A stretch of 64,000 bases of DNA from Bradyrhizobium oligotrophicum S58 (GTDB lineage: Bacteria > Pseudomonadota > Alphaproteobacteria > Rhizobiales > Xanthobacteraceae). The notes under the pieces are model-generated. The model had not been told where the DNA came from and did not search any database. It worked only from the letters and a program-made list of their open reading frames with translations. The stretch lies in assembly GCF_000344805.1 (NCBI RefSeq), contig NC_020453.1, positions 1,550,001 to 1,614,000 of the forward strand, read 5' to 3'. Shown here in pieces: positions 35,954 through 43,997 of this stretch. Position 1 is the first letter of the stretch; every line of letters begins with the position of its first letter. Both the position numbers and the translations under genes were made by a program.

Positions 35954-37372
35954 CTACATGAAGAAACGGAATTGGTAGGAGGCGGAGCCTAGTCCGTCCA
36001 TCCGTTTGACGACGCGGGCCAGCGTTTTGGCGTAGGCCATCGTCACCGGCAGCATGTCGTACAACGCGTCGTTGTTCCAATCCATCTTCGCGAGCGCGAG
36101 AGCCGAGCGGGCGGTTTCGTCCCAAGGGCCATGGCCCGCATGGCGGACCAACCGGATTGGACGAGGCGTGCTGCGACCCCCTTGGTAGTACGAGCGCTCC
36201 GCAATTCCTTTCACGTCGCCGTGCATCCAGAGCAAGCACTCTCGGTCTCCAAGCGGGATCACGGTACCGCGCTCGACCGGATAACCCGTCGGCTTGCCTT
36301 TACCGCTCTGCCGGTCGCGATCGATGCGGACACCCCGCCAGCCGATGTCCTCCACGACCTGCACGAGGTCGACGGCTTCGCACAGATGCAGCGCTTCCAT
36401 GCAGCCTTCGATCTCCTCCTTCTTGAACTCCGTCGACTTGTGCACCGCCACTCTGCGAGGCGAGCGACCTGAGTGCCGTCGTCGGTACAGGTCCAGAGAT
36501 CGTCCCATCACGCGGAACATCTCCGTCCGGGACATGAACGGATTGTCCCGCTGCACATCGATTTCATGGGCGTCGTAGGCGACAAATTCCAGACCAGCTC
36601 CCTCCGCATCGAACACTTGGCTACAGCAGGTTACGAAGCGCGGCCCGTCCGAATCAGTCGGGCGCAGCGCATAGGATAGGCCGATGAAGGCGGTCTCCGG
36701 ATCCGAATCCGCAAGTTTCCAAGGAACGCCGCCCGCCTTTGCGTAGATCGCAAGGCCGATCCGCCACATGACACTCGCACGGTCCGGGTAGGCGAGCGCG
36801 CGGTCTTCGCGCACAAGCTGGATCGGAATACGCCGCGCTGCAGTGGCGGCCTTTAGATGATCATGAAGGTCGAAATCGTCGCCGTCCGTACCCTTAAACC
36901 CGACCGCCCAGCTTTGTGGAATGTAGATGAAGACTATGTCGAACGCGTCGCGGCGAGCTTCCAGTGATCGGATCGCGCGAAGCAAGCGGTCCGCCAGCAC
37001 GACATGTGGCGCGGCCGAGTCCTTCATCTCGCCCTCTAGCCGGTCGTCCAACTCGATATGGCAATCCTTAACCGCCCCACGCATGTCGAGATTGAACGCT
37101 TTGCGGAAACTGGGCCAAGGAGGCAGGTAGTCCTTGCGCTCCGTCGGCTTGTATTGGGACGCCAGTTCCTTCATGAAGCCGTAGAGCTCGTTTCCCTGCC
37201 GCGCCGGTGCGATCGTCGCGATCCGGATGGGATCGGGAACGAGACCCGATGAATAGGGTCCGAACCGCAGTAGCCCGCGCAAAGGATGGAGATCCACGTC
37301 CGACGCGCGGTCGGGGTGGAATGCAAGTCTGGCTTCGGGAAAGAATAGGTGAGGCGATATCTCGCTCGTCAT
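35954..37372 (-). CDS. short prokaryotic Argonaute (MID-PIWI, catalytically inactive), SPARSA subunit
   Basis: 472 residues, the size of short pAgos that lack N and PAZ domains. MID part about residues 40-220 (YKPTERKDYLPPWPSF; FDIVFIYIPQSWAVGFKG; IPIQLVREDRALAYPDRA) and PIWI part from 225 (TAFIGLSYALRP). The first catalytic Asp is replaced (Ser233) and the later catalytic position reads HKSTEF (311-316), so no slicing is expected. C-terminus MDWNNDALYDMLPVTMAYAK is typical of the PIWI end. ATG overlaps the SIR2-APAZ stop (ATGA), so both are translated together. In known systems the pAgo binds a guide RNA and finds invader DNA. Confidence 0.93.
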   Translation of the reverse strand: MTSEISPHLFFPEARLAFHPDRASDVDLHPLRGLLRFGPYSSGLVPDPIRIATIAPARQGNELYGFMKELASQYKPTERKDYLPPWPSFRKAFNLDMRGAVKDCHIELDDRLEGEMKDSAAPHVVLADRLLRAIRSLEARRDAFDIVFIYIPQSWAVGFKGTDGDDFDLHDHLKAATAARRIPIQLVREDRALAYPDRASVMWRIGLAIYAKAGGVPWKLADSDPETAFIGLSYALRPTDSDGPRFVTCCSQVFDAEGAGLEFVAYDAHEIDVQRDNPFMSRTEMFRVMGRSLDLYRRRHSGRSPRRVAVHKSTEFKKEEIEGCMEALHLCEAVDLVQVVEDIGWRGVRIDRDRQSGKGKPTGYPVERGTVIPLGDRECLLWMHGDVKGIAERSYYQGGRSTPRPIRLVRHAGHGPWDETARSALALAKMDWNNDALYDMLPVTMAYAKTLARVVKRMDGLGSASYQFRFFM

Positions 37373-39147
37373 GGGCGGGCTCTCCCCGAGAAGGCGGTGA
37401 CGTCCCCCAGCCTGAAGGCGGCGTCCACACCTGCGGTGATCCCGAGCGCCGGGAGGTCGCGCTGCGGGGACGCGAACAGCGTCGACCAGAATTCGAGCAG
37501 GGCATTGAGTGCAGGGTTGTAACGTCTCACGGTCCGTTCACGCGCGAAATCGGTGGCGGCAGCCCTGTTTGCCTCCGTGAGGCCTTCGAACACGGTGCGC
37601 GGTTCAAGCAACAGCCAAAGCCGCTCGTCCGCCCAATCCAGCCTGATTCCCAAGCCTTCCTGCCATCTCAATTCGAGTTGCTTCGGCACCCTTCCGCCGA
37701 GGCTTCCGATCAGCTTTTTCAGCGGCGTCCACTTTTCGTCCTCGGCAGACGCCGGGGCTAGTAGGTCGGCGCTTCTGCGACGGACGGCCGTCATCCGATG
37801 TTCGCGGATGAGAGCTTGGGTTAACGCTTCGCGAAGCAGTCCGCGCTCGTGGCTGTCGTAGCGCAGCCGACGGGCTTCGATCGGATGCAGGTCGAAGCTC
37901 TTGATCTCATATGCAGAGAGGACGGCTCTGACGTCAGCGTCGGCGCCAAACGCCAGCACGCCCGCTTTCGAACGGGTGCCTATAACGGGCAGGCCCGACG
38001 CTTCGATGGCTGACTTGACGTCCTTGACGCCGCCAGCGTCGCAGACGACGCGACGGCAAACCGTCGGCGTCCCTGTTAGTTCGAGCGCGTTGAGCCGGAC
38101 GACCGGATAGCCCCGATTTCCGGTCGGGTGCGGGGCGGGGGACCAAACTCTCCGTTCGGATGCGATCTCGTCAAGCACCGTCGTATCCAGGTCCACCACG
38201 AGCCGCACAAGATCCCGCAACGTCTCGTCGAAATTCTCGATCGGCACGAGACCGCCATCGATCTCCTTACTCGCGGCGGCAGCAAGAAGCTGTTGGACGC
38301 GTGGCAAGGGCGTGTCCTCGCCGCGATGTAGCCAAAAGAGGCCGGCGGGAAAACAGCCATCGCGTTCGAGTGCTGCTTCGAGTGTGTCCATCACGGACTC
38401 ATCACGACCGCTGTAACCAGCTACGACGAGGCCCCACCGGCTGCAACTATCGATCAGCAGGGCCCTGAGTTTCGCGTCCTGTTCGCGGAGTTCGTCCCCC
38501 GTGTTCTTGAGCCGGCGCGACCGGAAGTCGCCGTGAAGCTTGACCTCGACGGGCCAGCGTCCCTCATCGATAGCGTCTCGCCCAAGACTCCCAGTCTCAA
38601 TCGCCACCGTAGTCAACTGACCGGTGCCGCCATAGACCTTCGCGCAACCGTCTGCGACCAGAGGGTCGAAATTGGTCGTCCAGACCAGACGGCAACGCAC
38701 ACCTTTCATCAGCGTCGCCAATGCAACGTGCCCATAGGAGGGCTTCGCGCCGCTGATCTTCGAGGCGATGTATGTCCGACGGTCCGCCTCGCTCGGATAG
38801 GCGGATTCGAAGAGCGCCGCATATTCGGCAGGCGAACCGAGGGCGGGCAGGCTGCCAATGCCGTCGATGAACGTTTGCAGTTCGCGTCGGACGGCCGGGT
38901 TGGCAAGGTCGGCGACGTGCTTCGGGGAGACCCGTCGCTGGCTGACATAGAGTTGCTGCTTGAATTCCCAGATCATGTCCCACGCCGTTGGAATGCCGGC
39001 AGCTGCCGAGGCGCCGGCTCCGAGCAGCCACATGAGGTTTCCGCCGCGCTGGGAGTAGCGGCGTGCAAAATCGTCCGTAGCCACGGTGGGGTAGATCGAA
39101 TCGATTGTCACGCGAGCATTGTAGTTTCGCTCGCTGGCAGATGCCAC
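37369..39147 (-). CDS. SIR2-APAZ effector of a short Argonaute (SPARSA) system
   Basis: 592 residues, GTG start (an in-frame GTG twelve codons later is an alternative). N-terminal SIR2 domain about residues 25-290: nucleotide-binding GAGAS (43-47), catalytic Asn159 in VWTTNFDPLVADG and His205 in EVKLHGDF. C-terminal part (about 330-592) is the APAZ domain that replaces the Argonaute N/PAZ region and carries the dimer contact to the pAgo. In studied SPARSA systems, target DNA bound by the guide-loaded pAgo activates SIR2 to hydrolyse NAD+ and NADP+, killing or arresting the infected cell. First gene of the operon. Confidence 0.93.
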   Translation of the reverse strand: MASASERNYNARVTIDSIYPTVATDDFARRYSQRGGNLMWLLGAGASAAAGIPTAWDMIWEFKQQLYVSQRRVSPKHVADLANPAVRRELQTFIDGIGSLPALGSPAEYAALFESAYPSEADRRTYIASKISGAKPSYGHVALATLMKGVRCRLVWTTNFDPLVADGCAKVYGGTGQLTTVAIETGSLGRDAIDEGRWPVEVKLHGDFRSRRLKNTGDELREQDAKLRALLIDSCSRWGLVVAGYSGRDESVMDTLEAALERDGCFPAGLFWLHRGEDTPLPRVQQLLAAAASKEIDGGLVPIENFDETLRDLVRLVVDLDTTVLDEIASERRVWSPAPHPTGNRGYPVVRLNALELTGTPTVCRRVVCDAGGVKDVKSAIEASGLPVIGTRSKAGVLAFGADADVRAVLSAYEIKSFDLHPIEARRLRYDSHERGLLREALTQALIREHRMTAVRRRSADLLAPASAEDEKWTPLKKLIGSLGGRVPKQLELRWQEGLGIRLDWADERLWLLLEPRTVFEGLTEANRAAATDFARERTVRRYNPALNALLEFWSTLFASPQRDLPALGITAGVDAAFRLGDVTAFSGRARP

Positions 39148-40011
39148 TGGGCCTCGCTTGGCTGTCCGGGTTATCGTCGCAATCCCCAGAGGCAGCGCTT
39201 AAGCTGGATTCCTACGTCATTTAGCAATTTGCGGTGATAGTACACTTAACTCGCAGACTTGTCTGCCATGGTTCGGCGGACGGATACTGCCGGAGTGAAT
39301 TTAACCCTTTTGCCGCTCAGTTGGTCGGGGGCGACTTCCGATGGCACGCGCGCATTGCGCACAAAAAAGTGCATTTTGGCTGTCGAGCGTCGGCAGGTCT
39401 AGGACCATCCCTATCGCCACCACAATATAGTTCTGGTTAGTGCTTGTCCCCTGTCATCTGAGGCGAACACAGGACCACGCGAGCCTGCCGTGGCGCATGA
39501 GCTTGCGCTTTCGGCATTTGCCCTCCACCAACTGGAATTACGGTGACGCTGCGGTTAATTTTCGTCTCGACAGCGCTGTCGAGTCGCGCAATTCGTCGAT
39601 GATGGGCATTGCCCCGTTCCGCCGCAGCCGCGATCGAGAGGCTCACACTCTCGTTCCGGCATGACGTCCTGGCCGCGAGGAACACTCCGACCAGGTCGTT
39701 CTGGTCGTGAGTAACCCAATGGCCCCCCACTGGTTACGTCCTCTGATCAACCCACCGGACCGCCCACATCCGACCGACATGTGATCGTCATCGGATGTGG
39801 ACACAGCCATCTAGAGGTGGACACGCCCCAAGTCGGAGAGGCCAAGCCCAGATGCCTGCTCCTACAACCTCGTCCGCGTCGAATGACACGGACATCGGAT
39901 AATCGAGACAAAATTCCCAGAAAGATCCAATCCGTTTCGGACCTGGTCCCCTAGCGTCATCCCCTGCATCGCAGGGGCCGCCTGCGGCAGCACACCGCTC
40001 GAGGGGACCAC
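39148..40011. other. gap of about 860 bases between the Argonaute operon and the SDR gene
   Basis: Should hold the operon promoter in its left part (39148-39250), which is AT-richer (TCATTTAGCAATTTGCGG). An open frame on the minus strand at 39437-39730 encodes 97 residues of low-complexity basic/polar character without a recognised domain; I do not call it. CTGCATCGCAG palindrome at 39964-39974 precedes the SDR ATG. No integrase or transposase seen. Confidence 0.4.
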
Positions 40012-40761
40012 ATGGACCGATTGTCAGGGAAGATCGCGCTCGTTACTGGCGGAACCAGCGGCATCGGATTGGCGACCGCGAAGCTGTTTGCGGAGGAAGG
40101 CGCGTTCGTCTTCATTTCGGGGAGACGGCCGGCCGAACTCGAGACGGCCGTCGCCGCGATCGGGCCGGGCGCGAAGGGAATCCGAGGCGACATCGCGAAC
40201 CCCGAGGATCTCGATCGTCTGTTCGACGAGATCGAGCGCACCAAGGGGCGGCTGGATGTGCTGTTCGCGAATGCCGGTCTCGGCGAGTTCGCGCCGCTCG
40301 GGTCGATCACGGAGGACCACTTCGACAAGACGTTCGGCGTCAACGTCCGCGGGACCCTGTTCACGGTGCAGAAGGCGCTGCCGCTGATGGGCGAGGGGGC
40401 CTCGATCGTGCTGAACGCGTCGATCGCCGCCATCAAGGGCATTCCTGCATTCAGCGTCTATGCCGCGTCCAAGGCCGCGATCAGGTCGTTCGCCCGCGGC
40501 TGGAGCGTCGATCTGAGAGATCGCAAGATCCGCGTCAATGTCGTGAGCCCCGGCACGGTGCCGACGCCGGCCTACGACAAATTCGGCATGACGGACGACC
40601 AGATGGCCGAGTTCCTGAAGGGGCACAGCGATGTGGCGCCGGTCGGACGTGTCGGGCGGCCGATCGAGATCGCGGAGGCGGTCCTGTTTCTCGCGTCCGA
40701 CAACAGCTCCTTCGTCAACGGTGCCGAACTGTTCGTCGACGGCGGCGCGGCCCAGGTCTGA
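40012..40761 (+). CDS. short-chain dehydrogenase/reductase
   Basis: 249 residues. Cofactor motif TGGTSGIG (residues 12-19), then SGRRPAELE after strand 2, which with its Arg pair favours NADPH; catalytic Ser in VLNASIAAIKG and YAASKAAIRS with Tyr-x3-Lys; ending LASDNSSFVNGAELFVDGGA as in FabG-like reductases. First gene of the second accessory region, on the same strand as the sulfite dehydrogenase genes that follow after 132 bases. Substrate unknown. Confidence 0.92.
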   Translation: MDRLSGKIALVTGGTSGIGLATAKLFAEEGAFVFISGRRPAELETAVAAIGPGAKGIRGDIANPEDLDRLFDEIERTKGRLDVLFANAGLGEFAPLGSITEDHFDKTFGVNVRGTLFTVQKALPLMGEGASIVLNASIAAIKGIPAFSVYAASKAAIRSFARGWSVDLRDRKIRVNVVSPGTVPTPAYDKFGMTDDQMAEFLKGHSDVAPVGRVGRPIEIAEAVLFLASDNSSFVNGAELFVDGGAAQV

Positions 40762-40893
40762 TCGTGCCTCGCGAGGTTCGAGGTCGCCGCAGCGGAATCT
40801 TTCCCTCAGGCGATTTCCGTTCAAGGCCAACGTGGAAGCACCGGGACAGGATACAGCGGATCCCGGCTCGCTCCAGAGTGAAGGGACAACGGC

Positions 40894-42150
40894 ATGTCGG
40901 AACGACGCGGAAGTGACGTCGCGTGGAATCGCAGGAAATTCCTCGCGGCCACGACGACGGGCATCGTTGGGAGCGCGGCCGCGGGGAGCGCGTCGGCAGA
41001 AACGCTCGCGGACGTGCCGGCGCGCGAGCCGGGAGCCGATCTGGGCGCGCTCAGCGCACGGTCGACATACGTGCAGATCGGTCGGATCCCCGAGGCGGGT
41101 CCAGGGCGCCGCAACGTCGATCCCGCCGACGCCATCAACTCGAAAGCGCCGTTGCAGAAGCTCGTGGGCGCCATCACGCCGTCCGACCTGCACTACGAGC
41201 GCAGTCATTCTGGCGCGCCCGACCTCGACCCGTCCAAGCACCGGCTGCTCGTGCACGGGATGGTCCGCAAACAACTGGTGTTCTCCGTCGAGGACTTGAA
41301 GGCGATGCCGGCCATCTCCCGCATGGCCTTTCTCGAGTGCACCGGCAATGGCTGGGAGAATTGGAAGAAGGCCGACGGCAATCTCACCGTTCAGAACACG
41401 CATGGGCTGGTCAGCACCAGCGAATGGACGGGCGTGCCGCTGAAGTTCATTCTTGGCCTTGTCGAGAAGGAGACGGCTGCCACCTGGATGCTCGCCGAGG
41501 GCGGAGACGCCGCCGGCGTGGCCCGCAGCATTCCGCTCACCCCAGAGATCGTCGATGAGGCGATCATAGCCTACGGGCAGAACGGCGAGCCGATCAGGCC
41601 CGCGCACGGTTTTCCGATCCGGCTGATCCTGCCCGGCATGGAGGGCAATCTGAACATCAAATGGCTGCGCCGCCTGAAATTCGGCGACCAGCCCTGGATG
41701 ACCCGCTGGGAGACGGCACGCTACACGCAACTTCTCGCCAACGGGAAGGCCAGGCAATTCCAGCTGCGGATGGAGACCAACTCGGTCATCACGCAGCCCT
41801 CGGGCACCATGCAGATCCGGCCGGGATACAATCGCATTTCGGGACTGGCCTGGAGCGGCCACGGCAGGATCGCCAGGGTGGAGATCAGCACCGACGGCGC
41901 GAAGACCTGGCAGGACGCGCAACTGAACCTTCCAGCTCTGCCGAAAGCCCAGACACGCTTCCAGATGGATTGGATCTGGGACGGCAGGCCGACGAAGATC
42001 GTCAGCCGCTCCACCGACGACAAGGGCAATGTGCAGCCCGACCGGGACTCCTTCATCGCCACGATGGGGACCAACGCCCTGTTTCATTACAACGCCCAGC
42101 AGACCTGGAGCATCGACCAGGCGGGAGGGGTTCAAAATGTCCTGTCGTAG
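40894..42150 (+). CDS. soxC: periplasmic molybdopterin sulfite dehydrogenase, SoxC/SorA type
   Basis: 418 residues with a twin-arginine signal (NRRKFLAATTTGIVGSAAAG). Oxidoreductase molybdopterin domain: HYERSHSGAPDLDPSKHRLL and Mo-ligand Cys149 in FLECTGNGW; C-terminal dimerisation domain with SGLAWSGHGRIARVEISTDG and FHYNAQQTWSIDQ. The enzyme oxidises sulfite or a SoxY-bound sulfane sulfur, passing electrons to a c-type cytochrome. The next gene overlaps it by 14 bases and encodes that cytochrome. No soxXYZAB are in the window, so stand-alone sulfite oxidation (SorAB-like) is at least as likely as a Sox cycle. Confidence 0.9.
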   Translation: MSERRGSDVAWNRRKFLAATTTGIVGSAAAGSASAETLADVPAREPGADLGALSARSTYVQIGRIPEAGPGRRNVDPADAINSKAPLQKLVGAITPSDLHYERSHSGAPDLDPSKHRLLVHGMVRKQLVFSVEDLKAMPAISRMAFLECTGNGWENWKKADGNLTVQNTHGLVSTSEWTGVPLKFILGLVEKETAATWMLAEGGDAAGVARSIPLTPEIVDEAIIAYGQNGEPIRPAHGFPIRLILPGMEGNLNIKWLRRLKFGDQPWMTRWETARYTQLLANGKARQFQLRMETNSVITQPSGTMQIRPGYNRISGLAWSGHGRIARVEISTDGAKTWQDAQLNLPALPKAQTRFQMDWIWDGRPTKIVSRSTDDKGNVQPDRDSFIATMGTNALFHYNAQQTWSIDQAGGVQNVLS

Positions 42151-42670
42151 AATGGCGCTGTTCTCGGGCGCGATGGCGTTTGCGCTGGTCTCCTCCGCAG
42201 GGGCCTCGGATTTTGGTCGCCCCGCGACCCCCGATGAAATCGCGCTGTGGGACATCGACGTTCGGCCTGACGGCAAAGGCCTGCCGCGGGGCAGCGGCAC
42301 GGTGGCCCGAGGCAAGCAGATCTTTGCAGAGAACTGTGCGGCGTGCCACGGCGACAATGGCGTTGGCGGCATCAAGGATCGGCTCGCCGGCGGGCAGGGG
42401 ACACTGGCCTCGGCCACGCCCGTGAAAACGGTGGGAAGCTTCTGGCCGTACGCCACGACCCTGTTCGACTACATCCACAGGGCGATGCCCTATCAGGCGC
42501 CTGGATCGCTCAGCGTCGACGACACCTACGCGGTGGCCGCCTACATTCTCAGCCTCAACGGGATCCTGCCTGCGGAGGGCCAGCTCGACAACCACTCCCT
42601 GCCTGACATTCGGATGCCCAACCGGGACGGCTTCATCCCGGAACCGGAATTCAGCGGCAGCAGGAAGTAG
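42137..42670 (+). CDS. c-type cytochrome partner of the sulfite dehydrogenase (SoxD/SorB-like, short)
   Basis: 177 residues from ATG at 42137. Signal peptide MALFSGAMAFALVSSAGASD after four residues. One haem site, CAACH in FAENCAACHGDNGVGG, and a distal Met in HRAMPYQAPGSLS. True SoxD is about 380 residues with two haems; this protein has the N-terminal SoxD-like domain (FGRPATPDEIALWDIDVRPD) only. It overlaps the molybdoprotein gene and should act as its electron acceptor in the periplasm. Confidence 0.88.
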   Translation: MSCRRMALFSGAMAFALVSSAGASDFGRPATPDEIALWDIDVRPDGKGLPRGSGTVARGKQIFAENCAACHGDNGVGGIKDRLAGGQGTLASATPVKTVGSFWPYATTLFDYIHRAMPYQAPGSLSVDDTYAVAAYILSLNGILPAEGQLDNHSLPDIRMPNRDGFIPEPEFSGSRK

Positions 42671-42677
42671 GTCCGCC

Positions 42678-43181
42678 ATGGCGCACGCGACAAACTCGCA
42701 AATCCGCCGCTCGCGACTTCTCTTGCTCGCAGCAACAATCGTGTTGTTTTCAGCCCGCCTCTCAGGAGCAGACGCCATGGCCGCCGAAGGATTGATCAGT
42801 CAGAAGAGCCACTACGCGCCGAAGGAGACCATGGCGCGGCTCGAGGCCGCCGTGTCCAGGCGAGGCCTGACCATCTTCGCGCAGGTCGATCACGCGGCCG
42901 GCGCCGCGGCGGTCGATCTGTCGCTGCGCCCGACCGACCTGTTGATCTTCGGGAATGCCAAGGGCGGAACACCGGTGATGCAGGCGGCCCAGACCGCGGG
43001 CATCGACCTGCCGCTGAAGGCGCTGGTCTGGCAGGATGCAAATGGCATCACGTGGCTGTCGTACAATGATCCGGCGTGGATCGCCGGCAGGCACGCCGCG
43101 GGCCCCGACGCCAAGGCCGCTGCCGAAGCGATGACGAAGCTACTCCAGGGCATTGCGGCCGAGGTCACGTCGGAGAACTAG
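42678..43181 (+). CDS. exported DUF302 protein
   Basis: 167 residues. Signal peptide with SRLLLLAATIVLFSARLSGA. The DUF302 core follows: SHYAPKETMARLEAAVSRRG, IFAQVDHAAGA, LLIFGNAKGGTPVMQAAQTA and DLPLKALVWQDANGITWLSY. DUF302 proteins are small and often periplasmic; some sit near sulfur oxidation or rhodanese genes, matching the sulfite dehydrogenase seven bases upstream. Function not known. Confidence 0.88.
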   Translation: MAHATNSQIRRSRLLLLAATIVLFSARLSGADAMAAEGLISQKSHYAPKETMARLEAAVSRRGLTIFAQVDHAAGAAAVDLSLRPTDLLIFGNAKGGTPVMQAAQTAGIDLPLKALVWQDANGITWLSYNDPAWIAGRHAAGPDAKAAAEAMTKLLQGIAAEVTSEN

Positions 43182-43244
43182 CAGCACCGCGGCGTCGGCG
43201 CGGTGAACACCGCCGCGATGTCGATCGAGGCTGACCCCGCTGCA

Positions 43245-43616
43245 TCAGACGTGGGACAAGTATACCAGCAGCGCAATTCCCATCACACTGAGGAGCCCGC
43301 CCAGCACGATGTCCATGCGTGAGCCCGGGATCCGGCGCTCCTCGTCGCTGTCGATCATGGTCGCGTTGCGCAGGAAGCGAACGGTCGCGAGGACGAACAG
43401 GAGCGTCCCCACCGCGATCGCCGAGGTTCCCGCGATGTTGGCGAGTTCGCGCTCCGGCGCACGCGGTGTGGCAACGCCGGCGGCCAAGCCGGCTGCCTCC
43501 AGCATCAGATCGAATCTTTCGATCAGGACTCCGAATGCCATGACGGCGATTGCCGTCCTTATCCAGGCCAGGAAGGTGCGCTCGTTCGCGGCATGATCCC
43601 GGAAGTTGCGGATCAT
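43245..43616 (-). CDS. DUF202 (YidH-type) membrane protein
   Basis: 123 residues. DUF202 signature AANERTFLAWIRTAIAVMAF opens the protein; three membrane helices (about residues 15-40, 60-80, 100-120). Role unknown. Last gene of a three-gene minus-strand operon with a second small membrane gene, overlapping it by ATGA, and an exported MBL-fold hydrolase. Confidence 0.92.
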   Translation of the reverse strand: MIRNFRDHAANERTFLAWIRTAIAVMAFGVLIERFDLMLEAAGLAAGVATPRAPERELANIAGTSAIAVGTLLFVLATVRFLRNATMIDSDEERRIPGSRMDIVLGGLLSVMGIALLVYLSHV

Positions 43617-43954
43617 TTGTTGTCGCCGGCGTTCTCGACGGAGGAGTCGGAGCCTCCCTCCGTGGTGATAAACACCGCAGGCTCGTCGTAGCCGCGGCGG
43701 CTGCTGTAGAACACCAGGCCCATGAGCCCGAACCCGACGGCCAGTGAAACGACCACGCCCAGAGCCATCGCGACATAGCCTGCGGTCGTCACGTCAGCGC
43801 CGCTTCCAAGTGTCCAGCCGAGATAGGCGACGAAGCCTGATGCTCCCAGCAGCGCGACCAGGATCACGATGATGGTCCAGGACCCCACGCCAAGACGGGC
43901 ATTCGCCGTCGTGGTGCCAACGGCAACAACCGTTTCCTGCTGTGGGTCGCTCAT
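43613..43954 (-). CDS. small two-helix membrane protein
   Basis: 113 residues from ATG at 43954 (MSDPQQETVVAVGTTTANAR). Two hydrophobic segments, WTIIVILVALLGASGFVAYL and GYVAMALGVVVSLAVGFGLM, then a polar tail. No family recognised. It is read between the MBL-fold gene (43 bases upstream) and the DUF202 gene (four-base overlap), so the three probably work together at the membrane. Confidence 0.75.
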   Translation of the reverse strand: MSDPQQETVVAVGTTTANARLGVGSWTIIVILVALLGASGFVAYLGWTLGSGADVTTAGYVAMALGVVVSLAVGFGLMGLVFYSSRRGYDEPAVFITTEGGSDSSVENAGDNK

Positions 43955-43997
43955 GTCAGTGCTCCCTGTGACGGGTTGCCGACTTCGGCCTGTCGAA

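Noticed and set aside
39437..39730. 97-residue minus-strand frame near the Argonaute operon promoter side
   Set aside because: No recognised domain, strange composition, competing frame on the other strand; could be a decayed element but not a supported gene.
39945..39960. Possible attachment-site repeat of the tRNA-Glu 3' end
   Set aside because: Only CCCCTAG is shared with the tRNA; too short to be a meaningful att repeat, and no integrase is present.
40024..42456. An 810-codon open frame on the minus strand
   Set aside because: It runs antisense through the SDR, soxC and cytochrome genes, which have clear motifs; its translation is Arg/Pro-rich without a domain.
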